DNA of 62,352 nucleotides from Alphaproteobacteria bacterium (GTDB lineage: Bacteria > Pseudomonadota > Alphaproteobacteria > Puniceispirillales > Puniceispirillaceae). The stretch covers positions 1-62,352 of the forward strand of contig RFZL01000009.1 in the NCBI GenBank assembly GCA_009920665.1, given 5' to 3'. Below are positions 53,717 to 62,352 of the stretch, piece after piece. Made by a program: the position numbers and the translations under genes. Numbering within the stretch: position 1 is the first letter of the stretch; each line of letters opens with the position of its first letter. The notes below the pieces were generated by a model. The model was not told the origin of the DNA, did not search any database, and worked only from the letters and a program-made list of their open reading frames with translations.

Positions 53717-54253
53717 CTAGCGCGGGGCCAGCACCATCACCATCTGGCGGCCTTCCATCTTCGGCATCGCCTCGACCTTGGCAATCTCCTCGGTCTCCTC
53801 ACGTACCCGCGCCAGCACATTCGCGCCAAGCTCCTGATGGGCCATTTCACGGCCACGGAACCGCAGGGTGACCTTCACCTTGTCGCCGCCGCCCAGAAAC
53901 TTCGTCATGTTGCGCATCTTCACCTGGTAATCATGCTCGTCGATGTTCGGACGGAACTTGATTTCCTTGACGTCGATGGTCTTTTGCTTCTTGCGGGCTT
54001 CATTGGCGCGTTTCTGCGCCTCATATTTATATTTGCCGTAATCGAGAATCTTGCAGACAGGCGGTTCGGCGTTCGGTTGCACCTCGACAAGGTCAAGGCC
54101 GAAATCCTCGGCCTTGGTCAAAGCATCCCTGGTATCGAGAATACCCAGCTGGTTGCCATCCGGGTCGATGCAGCGCACCTGCGGCACTCTGATCGAACCG
54201 TTGATACGTGGGCCGTCCTGCACGGGCGGCACATTGGAATAGGGACGGGCTAT
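53717..54253 (-). CDS. infC: Translation initiation factor IF-3, AUA start
   Basis: IF-3 discriminates start codons and keeps the subunits apart. Domains: N-terminal ([23 protein letters not shown]), linker, and C-terminal ([31 protein letters not shown] at the end). Standard rules would pick GTG 54232, but this lacks a ribosome site. Seven codons upstream, ATA at 54253 begins [17 protein letters not shown], the usual alphaproteobacterial N terminus, and lies seven bases after AGGAG (54265-54261) within an aggagaagg tract. A stop precedes it in frame. Non-AUG starts on infC are known from E. coli (AUU), where they support autoregulation. It lies between thrS and rpmI on the same strand. A 5-bp stem hairpin (54278-54291) is upstream. 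Confidence 0.93.
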   Translation of the reverse strand: MARPYSNVPPVQDGPRINGSIRVPQVRCIDPDGNQLGILDTRDALTKAEDFGLDLVEVQPNAEPPVCKILDYGKYKYEAQKRANEARKKQKTIDVKEIKFRPNIDEHDYQVKMRNMTKFLGGGDKVKVTLRFRGREMAHQELGANVLARVREETEEIAKVEAMPKMEGRQMVMVLAPR

Positions 54254-54408
54254 TTACCTTCTCCTGTCATTCACAACGCCTCTGTCGAGGCATAAAAATT
54301 CGCAGCAATCAGGGCGTCCAACGCCGCATTGCCCCGTCTAAATATCAAAAACCGACTGTTTTGCCTAGTCACTAAGCTGTTACCGGGTGATTCGTCATTA
54401 TCGGACCG

Positions 54409-56352
54409 TCACGCCGTACCGCCACCGGCGCGGCGCGCCAGATCGGGCGGCAGGCTTTCGCCGCGCAGCATCACCAGCGCCTCGTCACGGTCGATCACCT
54501 GCTGCTCGTTGGAGCCGAGCCGGCGCAGCGCGACGGTGCCGGCCTCCGCCTCGCGTCCACCGACCGCAAGGATATAGGGCACCTTCATCACGCTGTGCTC
54601 GCGCACCTTGTAGCTGATCTTCTCGTTGCGAAGATCGCTCTCGGCCCGCAGGCCCATCTCGCGGGCGGCATCGACGACCTGCTGCGCATAGTCATTCGCG
54701 CTGTCGGTGATCGAGGCCACCACCAGCTGCACCGGCGCCAGCCAGGGCGGCATACGGCCTGAATATTGCTCGATGATGATGCCGATCCAGCGCTCCAGCG
54801 ACCCGAGGATGGCGCGGTGCAGCATCACCGGACGGTGGCGCGCCCCGTCCTCGGCCACATATTCCGCATCCAGCCGGTCAGGCAGCACGAAATCGACCTG
54901 CAGCGTGCCGCACTGCCAGTCCCGGCCAATGGCATCACGAAGCACGAATTCCAGCTTCGGCCCATAGAACGCGCCCTCGCCCGGATTCAGCGTCGTCTCC
55001 AGCTTCGCCGCCTCGCAGGCATCGGTCAGCGCGGATTCGGCGCGATCCCACACATCGTCCTCACCGGCCCGCACCTCGGGCCGGTCGGAGAATTTCACCC
55101 GCACATCCTCAAAGCCGAAATCGGCATAGATCGATTGCAGCAATTCGCAGAAACGAACCGACTCGGCGGTGATCTGGTCCTCGGTACAGAAGATATGCGC
55201 ATCATCCTGCGTAAAGGCGCGCACCCGCATGATGCCGTGCAGCGCGCCGGACGGCTCATTCCGGTGGCAGGACCCGAACTCGGCCATGCGCAGCGGCAGG
55301 TCGCGATAGGATTTGATGCCCTGCCGGAAGATCTGCACATGGCACGGGCAGTTCATCGGCTTCAGCGCCAGCGTCCGGTCATCCTCGGCCTCGGCGGTGA
55401 ACATGTTCTCGCGGAACTTGTCCCAATGCCCCGACGCCTCCCACAACGCGCGGTCGACAAGCTGCGGTGTCTTCACCTCCTCATAGCCACCGGCATCAAG
55501 GCGACGGCGCATATAGGTCTCGATCTCGCGATAGATGGTCCAGCCATTCGGGTGCCAGAACACCGACCCTGCCGCCTCTTCCTGCAGATGAAAGAAATTC
55601 AGCTGCCTGCCAAGCTTGCGGTGGTCACGCTTCTCGGCCTCCTCGAGCATATGCAGATAGGCGTTGAGTTCCTTTTCGGTGCGCCAGGCGGTGCCATAAA
55701 TCCGCTGCAGCATCGGGCGGTTGGAATCGCCACGCCAATAGGCGCCGGCAACACTCATCAGCTTGAAGGCATGGCCAAGCTTGCCGGTTGATACCAGATG
55801 CGGCCCGCGGCACAGGTCGATGAAGTCGCCCTGCTGGTAGAAGGTGACTGTCTCGCCCGGCGGGATCGCCTCGACAAGCTCGACCTTGAACGGCTCGTCA
55901 TTCTTCCGGTAGAAGGCCACCGCCTCGTCACGTGTCCAGACATTGCGGATGATCGCCTCGTCGCGGTCGACGATCTCATGCATGCGCGCCTCGATGGCCG
56001 CCAGATCATCCTCAGTAAAAGCTGCCTCACGGTGGAAATCGTAATAGAAGCCGTTCTCGATCGACGGGCCGATGGTGACCTGTGTTTCGGGATAGAGTTC
56101 GCGGACCGCCTCGGCCATCACATGCGCCGCGTCATGCCGGATCGTCGCCAGAATGGCGTCGTCCCTGGCGGTCAGCAACGCCAGCGAGGCATCACTCCCG
56201 ATCTCGCGTGTGAGGTCCCATTCCTGACCATCGACAACGGCCAGCATGGCCGCCTTGGCGAGGCCGGGACCAATATCTGCCGCAATGGCTGCCGGCGTTA
56301 CAGGCGCGTCATAGCTGCGGGATGATCCGTCGGGAAGCGTTACGGTTGGCAT
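54409..56352 (-). CDS. thrS: Threonyl-tRNA synthetase
   Basis: A 647-residue class II synthetase with an N-terminal TGS domain ([14 protein letters not shown]), the editing domain with the HxxxH zinc-like motif ([17 protein letters not shown]), catalytic motifs ([10 protein letters not shown] with the zinc cysteine; [62 protein letters not shown]) and an anticodon-binding domain ([14 protein letters not shown]). It is the first gene of the thrS-infC-rpmI-rplT-pheST cluster; 155 bases separate it from infC. Confidence 0.98.
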   Translation of the reverse strand: MPTVTLPDGSSRSYDAPVTPAAIAADIGPGLAKAAMLAVVDGQEWDLTREIGSDASLALLTARDDAILATIRHDAAHVMAEAVRELYPETQVTIGPSIENGFYYDFHREAAFTEDDLAAIEARMHEIVDRDEAIIRNVWTRDEAVAFYRKNDEPFKVELVEAIPPGETVTFYQQGDFIDLCRGPHLVSTGKLGHAFKLMSVAGAYWRGDSNRPMLQRIYGTAWRTEKELNAYLHMLEEAEKRDHRKLGRQLNFFHLQEEAAGSVFWHPNGWTIYREIETYMRRRLDAGGYEEVKTPQLVDRALWEASGHWDKFRENMFTAEAEDDRTLALKPMNCPCHVQIFRQGIKSYRDLPLRMAEFGSCHRNEPSGALHGIMRVRAFTQDDAHIFCTEDQITAESVRFCELLQSIYADFGFEDVRVKFSDRPEVRAGEDDVWDRAESALTDACEAAKLETTLNPGEGAFYGPKLEFVLRDAIGRDWQCGTLQVDFVLPDRLDAEYVAEDGARHRPVMLHRAILGSLERWIGIIIEQYSGRMPPWLAPVQLVVASITDSANDYAQQVVDAAREMGLRAESDLRNEKISYKVREHSVMKVPYILAVGGREAEAGTVALRRLGSNEQQVIDRDEALVMLRGESLPPDLARRAGGGTA

Positions 56353-56446
56353 GGCTGGCTGTGGTCCTGGCTGTCACAACTGTCAAAACAAGCATGGCGC
56401 CGATGATGGCATCCGACGCGCAACCTAGCTTCTGGCTGGCGGAAAC

Positions 56447-57682
56447 TCAAGCGTTCTGGTGATCGCCGCCTTCCTTGATCTGAACGGCCTTCGCGTAACG
56501 CTTCTTCAGAAGGCGGGCATAGATGGCGATGGTGCTTTTGCACATCCTGTCAGTCGAAAACCGGTCCACGATATGCTGGCGGGTCTCGCCCGCCATGGTC
56601 CGGCGCTGGCTGGCACTGACCTCCAGCGCTCTGGCAAGGCATTCGGCAAGACTGTCGATATCGACCGGAGTGGCCAGCCATCCTGTCTGGCCATGGATGA
56701 TCGATTCAGCCGCTCCGCCATGATCAAAGGCGACAACCAGCCGCCCCATCGCCTGCGCCTCGAGGGCGACGCGGCCGAACGGCTCCGGCGTCACCGACGG
56801 CATGACGACAATATCTGCCGCCATCAAAGCGGCCGGCATGTCGTCAACACCATGGGTCAGGCGAAAGCGTCCCGCGAGCCCGAGCTTCATGCCGAGTGCG
56901 GTCAATCTGTCGACAAACCCCCTCTTGCCATCGGCCGCGCCGACAAGAACGCAGTGGAATTTCCGGTCTGGAATGCGGGCCAGCGCCTTCAACAGCACCT
57001 CATGCCCCTTCCAGCCGGTCGGCCGCGCCGGCAGCATGATCACCGGCTCATCCTCGGGAAGCGCCACCGAATCGACAAAGCGGATGATCCGCGATTGCGA
57101 TACCGAGGCCGGGTCGAACATGTCGATATCAACCCCGCGTGGCACCACCGACAGCTTTGTTCCCTGATCACCGAACTGCCGTTCAATCTGGTGCCGGACA
57201 TATTCTGAAATGGCGATGACATGGTCGGTGGCCAGCATCTTGGCATTGACCATCCGCTTCAGGAGATTGCTGTTCTGGAAGCGGCCATGCACCGTGCTGA
57301 CGGTGGTCAGGCCAAGCGACCTCGCGACCGGCACAGCGATCCAGGCCGGCACACGGGAGCGCACATGGACAAGATCGGCCCCTTCAGCCTCGAGCAGGCG
57401 CCGCAGCTTGCGCCGTGTCGCGCCCCAGGCCAGCGGGTTCTTGCGCGCCACAGCCAGCTTGTGGTGCGTCGCGCCCATCCGGTCGAGATGGCGGACCAGC
57501 GGCCCGCCTTCGGAAATCACCACGGCGCGTCCGCCAGCATCGATGATGGCTTTCGCCATCTCGATCGTGCCACGTTCCACCCCGCCGCGGACAAGCGCCG
57601 GCAGCACCTGGACAACAACGGGACCGTTGCCATCGCGGCTGTGTTTCTTGACGAAGCGGGCGTTCCGCGCATTAGTGGTCAT
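56447..57682 (-). CDS. Glycosyltransferase family 4 protein
   Basis: A 411-residue GT-B glycosyltransferase. N-terminal acceptor domain: VVQVLPALVRGGVERGTIEMAKAI, with VHGRFQNSN; C-terminal donor domain (GT4) with PARPTGWKGHEVLLKAL and the E-x7-E signature EPFGRVALEAQAMGRLVVAFDHGG. It likely adds a sugar to lipopolysaccharide or another cell-surface glycan in the cytoplasm or at the membrane. I chose ATG 57682, preceded by ggagac; the frame opens to 57718. It is not next to other surface-glycan genes. Confidence 0.9.
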   Translation of the reverse strand: MTTNARNARFVKKHSRDGNGPVVVQVLPALVRGGVERGTIEMAKAIIDAGGRAVVISEGGPLVRHLDRMGATHHKLAVARKNPLAWGATRRKLRRLLEAEGADLVHVRSRVPAWIAVPVARSLGLTTVSTVHGRFQNSNLLKRMVNAKMLATDHVIAISEYVRHQIERQFGDQGTKLSVVPRGVDIDMFDPASVSQSRIIRFVDSVALPEDEPVIMLPARPTGWKGHEVLLKALARIPDRKFHCVLVGAADGKRGFVDRLTALGMKLGLAGRFRLTHGVDDMPAALMAADIVVMPSVTPEPFGRVALEAQAMGRLVVAFDHGGAAESIIHGQTGWLATPVDIDSLAECLARALEVSASQRRTMAGETRQHIVDRFSTDRMCKSTIAIYARLLKKRYAKAVQIKEGGDHQNA

Positions 57683-57751
57683 TGGCGTCTCCGTGCTGCG
57701 GTCATAGCATTGCGCCACCGGAAATTCGAGAGGACTTTTCAGGAGTGAAGG

Positions 57752-58522
57752 ATGCCTGATATTTCACCGCCCGACTATCTGCAACTTGGAGCCGGGGGCC
57801 AGCTTGCCTACCGCCGGACGCAGGGCTTGGCGCCGGGTGTCACCTTCCTGTGCGGGCATGGCTCGGACATGGAAGGAACAAAGGCCCTTGAGGTCGAGGC
57901 ATGGGCCCGGCAGCGCGGGCTTGCCTGTCTGCGCTTCGACTATCGCGGACATGGCCTGTCGAGCGGTGACTTTCTGGATGGCAATATCTCCAGTTGGACA
58001 GCTGACTGCCTCGCCGCGCTGGATGAGCTGACCGAGGGGCCGCAGATTCTTGTCGGCTCGTCCCTTGGCGGATGGCTGATGCTGAATGTCGCGCTGGCGC
58101 GTCCGGACCGGGTCGCCGGTCTGATCGGGATTGCCGCCGCGCCGGACTTCACCGAGGACCTGCTGTGGGCGGAATTCGATGATGACCAGCGCCGGAAGAT
58201 CGAGGCGGACGGTGTGATCTCCCTGCCGAACCCCTATTCCGACGAGCCGGTGAAATATCCCTGGCATCTGATCACTGACGGGCGGCAGAATCTGCGGCTT
58301 CGTGGAGATCTGGACATCAATGCGCCGGTGCATCTGCTGCATGGCATGCAGGATGAGGAAGTACCCTGGCAGACCGCCACCCATATTGCCGCGGCGATCA
58401 GTGGCAGCGATGCCGAGGTGACGCTGGTCAAGGCTGCCGGCCACCGGTTTTCGGAACCGGATCAGCTGGCGCTGCTTCGCGGCGCGCTGGACCGGATGGT
58501 GGACCTTCTGCCGACTACCTAG
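57752..58522 (+). CDS. Alpha/beta hydrolase
   Basis: A 256-residue hydrolase. The triad is visible: Ser104 in LVGSSLGGWLM, an Asp in HGMQDEEVPW (about residue 207) and His in AAGHRFSEPDQ (about 232). LRFDYRGHGLSSGDF is the loop before the nucleophile. The pattern resembles ABHD10-like short-chain esterases or thioesterases. Ends overlap the GST gene by four bases. A ribosome site (aggagtgaagg) precedes the ATG. Confidence 0.9.
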   Translation: MPDISPPDYLQLGAGGQLAYRRTQGLAPGVTFLCGHGSDMEGTKALEVEAWARQRGLACLRFDYRGHGLSSGDFLDGNISSWTADCLAALDELTEGPQILVGSSLGGWLMLNVALARPDRVAGLIGIAAAPDFTEDLLWAEFDDDQRRKIEADGVISLPNPYSDEPVKYPWHLITDGRQNLRLRGDLDINAPVHLLHGMQDEEVPWQTATHIAAAISGSDAEVTLVKAAGHRFSEPDQLALLRGALDRMVDLLPTT

Positions 58523-59190
58523 AAATCGAGATTGGTGTAATGCTGTGATGGCGCCAGACCGGCGACGACATCCTCAAGCAGATCACGAAAGGACGGCCGT
58601 GATTTGATTTTCGCGTACCAGAGCCGTGCCTCCGGATGCCGGTCCCAGTCAATATCGCCAAAATAGTCGGTCACCGACAGATGCGCCGCCGCGCTGAGAT
58701 CGGCAAGCGACATCGCCTTGCCGGCAAGCCAGTTGCCCTGCTCGGCAAGCCAGTCGATATAGTCCAGATGGATATGAAGATTGGTCATCGCGGCCCGCAT
58801 CACCTCCGATGAGGGGTTGCCACGCGCCGTGACGCGTTTCAGATAGCGTTCATTCAGCAGCGGCGCACCGACCTCGACCACGAATTTGCGCTCGAACCAG
58901 TCGGTCAGGCGCCTGATCTCGGCGCGTTCGGCAGCCGTTCCCCAGATCAAGCGACCCTCACCAGGCTCGGTTTCTTCCAGATATTCGGCGATCACCATCG
59001 TGCCGCACAGCACATCACCATCCTCGGTCACCAGAACGGGCACGTCTCCGGACGGATTCAATGTCAGGAAATCCTCATGCCGGTCCCAGGGAGATTCAAG
59101 CTTGGGCAGATGGACAAGGCGTCTCTCGGCGAGGAGGAGCCTGACGGTGCGCGAGGCGCCATAGAGGGGATGATGATGCAGAACGCGCAT
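58519..59190 (-). CDS. Glutathione S-transferase family protein
   Basis: A 223-residue GST: an N-terminal thioredoxin-like domain (YGASRTVRLLLAER, NPSGDVPVLVTEDG with the cis-proline, CGTMVIAEYLEE) and a C-terminal helical domain (MSLADLSAAAHLSVTDYFGD). Ser13 in GASRTVR may be the thiol-activating residue. Substrate unknown. Confidence 0.9.
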   Translation of the reverse strand: MRVLHHHPLYGASRTVRLLLAERRLVHLPKLESPWDRHEDFLTLNPSGDVPVLVTEDGDVLCGTMVIAEYLEETEPGEGRLIWGTAAERAEIRRLTDWFERKFVVEVGAPLLNERYLKRVTARGNPSSEVMRAAMTNLHIHLDYIDWLAEQGNWLAGKAMSLADLSAAAHLSVTDYFGDIDWDRHPEARLWYAKIKSRPSFRDLLEDVVAGLAPSQHYTNLDF

Positions 59191-59227
59191 ACCGGATCAC
59201 TGTTAAAATTTTGAAAACACGGGAAGG

Positions 59228-59725
59228 CTAGCCGGGAAGCGCCCGTACGGCAAGAGGGCCGGCCGGCAACGCCGCCAGCGCCCCGGCCTTGAGTTCGTAT
59301 AGCTGAAGCCGTTCCGGCTCGACAAAACCCGGCCAGTCAATGCCATAGGGGGCGGCCGGCACGAATCCGAACCTGGGATAGTAATCCACCTCGCCGGACA
59401 CCAGAACCAGCGGCCAGTCACCCTCGCCGGCACGCCGCAGTGCCTCGCTGATCAACGCCCGACCATACCCGCGCCCGCGCAATTCAGGGCGCACCGCCAG
59501 CGGGCCCAGCAGCAGGATCACCTGCGCGCCAAGCATGACCTCCCAGAACCGGAGCGAACCGACCGTTGTGCCAGCATCGCGGATGACAAGACATAGCGGG
59601 CCTACCGGCGGACCGGGCCGCAACGCCCAGACCGAGCGTTCATGACGCGCCGGGCCGAACGCCTCGGCCATCAGCGCCTCGATCGCCGAAATATCCTGTT
59701 CAGTTTGCACGGAAATATCAGACAT
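59228..59725 (-). CDS. GNAT family N-acetyltransferase
   Basis: A 165-residue acetyltransferase. The acetyl-CoA motif A is LGPLAVRPELRGRGYGRALISEALRRA (about residues 72-98), followed by VLVSGEVDYYPRFGFVPA. The sequence resembles YhbS-like GNAT proteins. Substrate unknown. It lies 37 bases downstream of the GST start codon region on the same strand. Confidence 0.88.
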   Translation of the reverse strand: MSDISVQTEQDISAIEALMAEAFGPARHERSVWALRPGPPVGPLCLVIRDAGTTVGSLRFWEVMLGAQVILLLGPLAVRPELRGRGYGRALISEALRRAGEGDWPLVLVSGEVDYYPRFGFVPAAPYGIDWPGFVEPERLQLYELKAGALAALPAGPLAVRALPG

Positions 59726-59810
59726 GACATCCGATTACCGGAATTCACGGAATCCGGCAACCATCTGGCGTTGTTACCACGCATATAACAGCCTGAAGGC
59801 GAAAAGGGCG

Positions 59811-59849
59811 GCCGGGTCGGGGATGCCGGGTCGGGGATGCCGGGTCAGG
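59811..59849. repeat. 14-bp tandem duplication at the end of gltB
   Basis: Two copies of gccgggtcggggat and a third partial copy. The last bases touch the gltB stop codon. Confidence 0.93.
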
Positions 59850-61965
59850 CCGGCGTCGCCCCGCTGGCGGCCGCGGCATCATCGTCAAGCGGCATCTCCA
59901 GCCTCGTGACGATCTCGGTCGGCACCACCTGCCAGAATTTGCCAATCTCGACATCCCACTCATTGAGAAGCCGTGCCGCGAGTGCCGAGTCCGTCGCATT
60001 GGCATGCGCCTCTACAAGGCTTTTCAGCTCGGCCTCCCAATGCGCCGTGCCAATCCGTACAACCTGCAGGCTGGCCGGATTGACCCGCGACAGGAAATTT
60101 TCATCCGGGTCATGGACAAACGCCATACCGCCGGTCATACCGGCACCGAAATTGTCGCCAACCTCGCCCAGAATGACCACCCGGCCGCCAGTCATATATT
60201 CACAGGCGTTGGTTCCGGCGCCCTCGACAACCGCCGTCGCACCCGAATTCCGGACACACAGCCGTTCACCCGCCTGGCCGGCGGCGAACAGCCGCCCCGA
60301 GGTCGCGCCATACAGCACGGTATTGCCGATGATGGTGTTTTCATGCGCAACAAAGCTTGCCGCGGCCGACGGGCGGACGATGATGGTGCCGCCGGACAGC
60401 CCCTTGCCGACATAGTCGTTCGCATCACCGATCACCTCGAGTCGCAGCCCCTGGGTGGCAAAGGCGCCAAGCGACTGGCCGGCAGTGCCGCGAAGCCGAA
60501 CCGAGATATGGTCCTCGCGCAGACCGGTCATGCCGAACTTGCGGACGATATGCGAGGACAGGCGCGTGCCGATGGCGCGCTGCGTGTTCTCGACATTATA
60601 GGACAGCTGCATCTTCGAGCCGAACTGCAACGCCGTGCTGGCATCGCTGACCATCAGCGCATCAAGCGTGTCCGGAACGGGTGTGCGGTCCCGGTCGCGC
60701 GGGCTGCCTTCATGGCTGGCCCGTTCGGCCTGCACCAGGATCGGGTTCAAATCGAGATCATCAAGCGCGGCATCACCGCGGCTGACCTGGGTCAGAAGGT
60801 CGGTCCGGCCAATCACCTCTTCCAGCGAGCTGAAGCCAAGTGAGGCGAGGATTTCACGAACCTCCTCGGCAAGATGCGTGAAGAGCTGCACCACCTTTTC
60901 CGGCGTGCCCTCGAACTTGGCCCGCAGATCGTCACGCTGTGTGCAGACGCCGACCGGGCAGGTGTTGGAATGGCACTGCCGCACCATGATGCATCCCATC
61001 GCGATCAGCGCCGAGGTGCCGATACCATATTCATCGGCACCCAGCATCGCCGCCATGACGATGTCGCGGCCGGTCTTCAGGCCGCCATCGGTGCGCAGGA
61101 CAACCTTGTCGCGAAGGTCATTCATGCACAGCACCTGATGCACCTCCGAGAGCCCCATCTCCCAGGGAAGGCCGGCATGCTTGATCGAGGATTGCGGGCT
61201 GGCGCCGGTGCCGCCGCCATGGCCCGAAACAAGGATGGCGTCGGCTTTCGCTTTCGCCACGCCGGCGGCAATGGTGCCGATACCGGTCGAGGCGACAAGC
61301 TTGACGCACACTTTGGCGTCGGGGTTGATCTGCTTCAGATCATAGATCAGCTGCGCCAGATCCTCGATCGAATAGATGTCGTGATGCGGCGGCGGCGAAA
61401 TCAGCGTCACACCCGGGGTCGAATGGCGAAGCCGCGCAATCAGGCTGTCGACCTTGATACCGGGAAGCTGCCCCCCCTCGCCGGGCTTGGCGCCCTGCGC
61501 CACCTTGATCTCGATTTCCTTGCAGCTGTTCAGATATTCCGCGGTGACACCGAACCTGCCGGAGGCGATCTGCTTGATCGCGCTTGACGGGTTGTCGCCA
61601 TTCTCGCGCAGCTTGAAACGCGCCGGGTCTTCGCCGCCCTCGCCGGAATCGGATTTCGCGCCGATCCTGTTCATCGCGATCGACAGCGTTTCATGCGCCT
61701 CCGGGCTGAGCGCGCCAAGCGAGATTCCGGGCGATACCAGCCGCTTGCGGATGCGGGTGATCGATTCCACATCCTCGAGCTTCACCGCCTCACGGCCGGT
61801 CTTGAAATCCATCAGGTCGCGAAGATTGACCGGCCCCTGGCCGTTCACCAGCGCGGAATATTTCTTCCAGCTCTCATAGGAACCATTATCGCAGGCATGC
61901 TGCATGGCGTGGATCAGCTGGCCGTCAAAAGCGTGCCGCTCACCCGACCGGCGATAGCGGAAAAA
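59845..61965 (-). CDS. gltB: Glutamate synthase large subunit, C-terminal part
   Basis: About 706 residues of the ~1500-residue NADPH-dependent enzyme that makes glutamate from 2-oxoglutarate and glutamine. Present are the FMN-binding synthase domain (GISLGALSPEAHETLSIAMNRIGAKSDSGEGGED; KVVLRTDGGLKTGRDIVMAAMLGADEYG), the Fe-S cluster cysteines in IMVRQCHSNTCPVGVCTQRDDL, and the C-terminal GXGXG domain (LSGGTIIVRPS; NSGATAVVEGAGTNACEYMTGG). The N-terminal amidotransferase half is missing because the sequence changes abruptly at about 61950-61965. The reading frame is still gltB-like as far upstream as FFRYRRSGERHAFDGQ. The ATG at 61905 is internal, not a start. The small subunit gltD is not in the window. 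Confidence 0.96.
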   Translation of the reverse strand, partial: FFRYRRSGERHAFDGQLIHAMQHACDNGSYESWKKYSALVNGQGPVNLRDLMDFKTGREAVKLEDVESITRIRKRLVSPGISLGALSPEAHETLSIAMNRIGAKSDSGEGGEDPARFKLRENGDNPSSAIKQIASGRFGVTAEYLNSCKEIEIKVAQGAKPGEGGQLPGIKVDSLIARLRHSTPGVTLISPPPHHDIYSIEDLAQLIYDLKQINPDAKVCVKLVASTGIGTIAAGVAKAKADAILVSGHGGGTGASPQSSIKHAGLPWEMGLSEVHQVLCMNDLRDKVVLRTDGGLKTGRDIVMAAMLGADEYGIGTSALIAMGCIMVRQCHSNTCPVGVCTQRDDLRAKFEGTPEKVVQLFTHLAEEVREILASLGFSSLEEVIGRTDLLTQVSRGDAALDDLDLNPILVQAERASHEGSPRDRDRTPVPDTLDALMVSDASTALQFGSKMQLSYNVENTQRAIGTRLSSHIVRKFGMTGLREDHISVRLRGTAGQSLGAFATQGLRLEVIGDANDYVGKGLSGGTIIVRPSAAASFVAHENTIIGNTVLYGATSGRLFAAGQAGERLCVRNSGATAVVEGAGTNACEYMTGGRVVILGEVGDNFGAGMTGGMAFVHDPDENFLSRVNPASLQVVRIGTAHWEAELKSLVEAHANATDSALAARLLNEWDVEIGKFWQVVPTEIVTRLEMPLDDDAAAASGATPA
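61950..61965. other. Chimeric junction between gltB and an elongation factor G fragment
   Basis: Both sides read as coding across this stretch: in the gltB frame it encodes FFRYR(R), in the EF-G frame PFSAIA. The shared bases are ggcgatagcggaaaaa (16 nt). To its left the sequence is GC-rich; to the right it is strongly AT-rich. This is the signature of two unrelated sequences joined at a short overlap during assembly. Confidence 0.9.
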
Positions 61966-62352
61966 GGATCTTCATCACTGTGAGCTCTGGTTAATTCATT
62001 TTCTTCATCACCAGGTTTGAATCCAGTTACCTCATCAATGTCTAATGGAGAAGGTAAATAGTCAACAACTGCATCAAGTAAAAGCTGAACTCCCTTATTT
62101 TTAAATGCACTTCCAGCAAGTACAGGAACAAACATACCTTCAAGAGTTCCTTTTCTAATAGCTTTTTTAATGTCTTCGACAGTTAGCTCTTCATCAGCAA
62201 AATACTTTTCTAACACATCATCATCTGCTTCTGCCACTATATCTAAAAGCTCTTGTCTTTTTGTATTTGCTTCCTCAAGCATGTCTTCTGGAATATCAGC
62301 AATGTCCCATTCAGAACCATCATCTTTAGACCATGTATGAGATTTCATTTCA
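61950..62352 (-). CDS. fusA: Elongation factor G, internal fragment from a different, AT-rich organism
   Basis: About 134 residues of EF-G, cut at both ends. The text MKSHTWSKDDGSEWDIADIPEDM, LAGSAFKNKGVQLLLDAVVDYLPSPLDI and AHSDEDPFSAIA matches the region joining the GTPase domain to domain II (roughly residues 190-325). The normal continuation FKIxTDPFVG is missing and gltB sequence follows instead. GC is far lower than in the rest of the window, with AT-rich codons throughout (for example tta, aaa, gaa). It should not be annotated as part of the host genome; a SAR11-like or other AT-rich marine bacterium is plausible. Confidence 0.92.

Noticed and set aside
61914-62348. A complete 144-residue protein at the right end
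   Set aside because: Its last residues come from gltB DNA read in another frame; the real content is an EF-G fragment truncated at the junction.

Overview
This 62.4-kb window is almost entirely GC-rich chromosomal DNA from an alphaproteobacterium. The indicators are the ruvCAB-ybgC-tolQR gene order, an alphaproteobacterial-type 6S RNA locus beside zapA, the pyruvate phosphate dikinase / GlyQS / S49 peptidase / polyprenyl synthase cluster, a DUF6362 protein, and two CtrA-like boxes (TTAA-N7-TTAA). It looks like a marine Rhodospirillales- or SAR116-type genome, but the sequence alone does not fix the order. The last ~400 bases are AT-rich, carry a piece of elongation factor G, and appear to come from another organism joined to the contig by mistake.

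Layout. 1-4910 (minus): yebC (broken), ruvC, ruvA, ruvB, ybgC, tolQ, tolR and the start of tolA, covering Holliday-junction processing and the envelope Tol system. 5083-7300 (minus): a YmdB-type phosphoesterase, 5-formyl-THF cyclo-ligase, 6S RNA, zapA and a coiled-coil partner. 7690-14758 (plus): tkt, gap, efp, suhB, and a MotA/TolQ-like plus OmpA-domain pair. 14828-17562: a secreted protein of unknown function, convergent with an MsbA-like ABC exporter. 17726-26066: rpmE with a strong terminator, then ppdK, glyS, glyQ, a small Cys-rich membrane protein, an S49 peptidase, a tRNA methyltransferase and a DUF2007 protein. 26243-27277: polyprenyl diphosphate synthase.

27285-29282 is the most unusual part: a small phage-derived module with a LexA/CI-like S24 repressor, a DUF6362 protein, and a protein joining the front of a phage terminase small subunit to the back of a T4-type lysozyme. 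Two matching operator-like palindromes overlap promoters on either side. No capsid, tail, portal or integrase gene is present.

29292-38108 holds accessory metabolism: rRNA methyltransferase, RHH regulator, glutamine amidotransferase, hydantoinase-like protein, FMN reductase, threonine dehydratase-like enzyme, a true formylglycine-generating enzyme and an EamA transporter. 38110-41190 has lower GC and carries an Atm1-like exporter and yaaA, ending at tRNA-Ser(GGA). 41551-42767 has an orphan prepilin and a small membrane protein. 43204-48853 has lepA, leuA, a PQQ-type sugar dehydrogenase and a disordered Lys/Ala/Thr-rich protein. 49261-56352 is the classic thrS-infC-rpmI-rplT-pheS-pheT translation cluster, with infC apparently starting at AUA. 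56447-61965 has a glycosyltransferase, alpha/beta hydrolase, GST, GNAT and the C-terminal half of gltB.

A theme across the window is short tandem duplications (13-17 bp units, one of 30 bp) at more than a dozen unrelated places, mostly between genes or near gene ends. Inside genes the unit lengths are always multiples of three.
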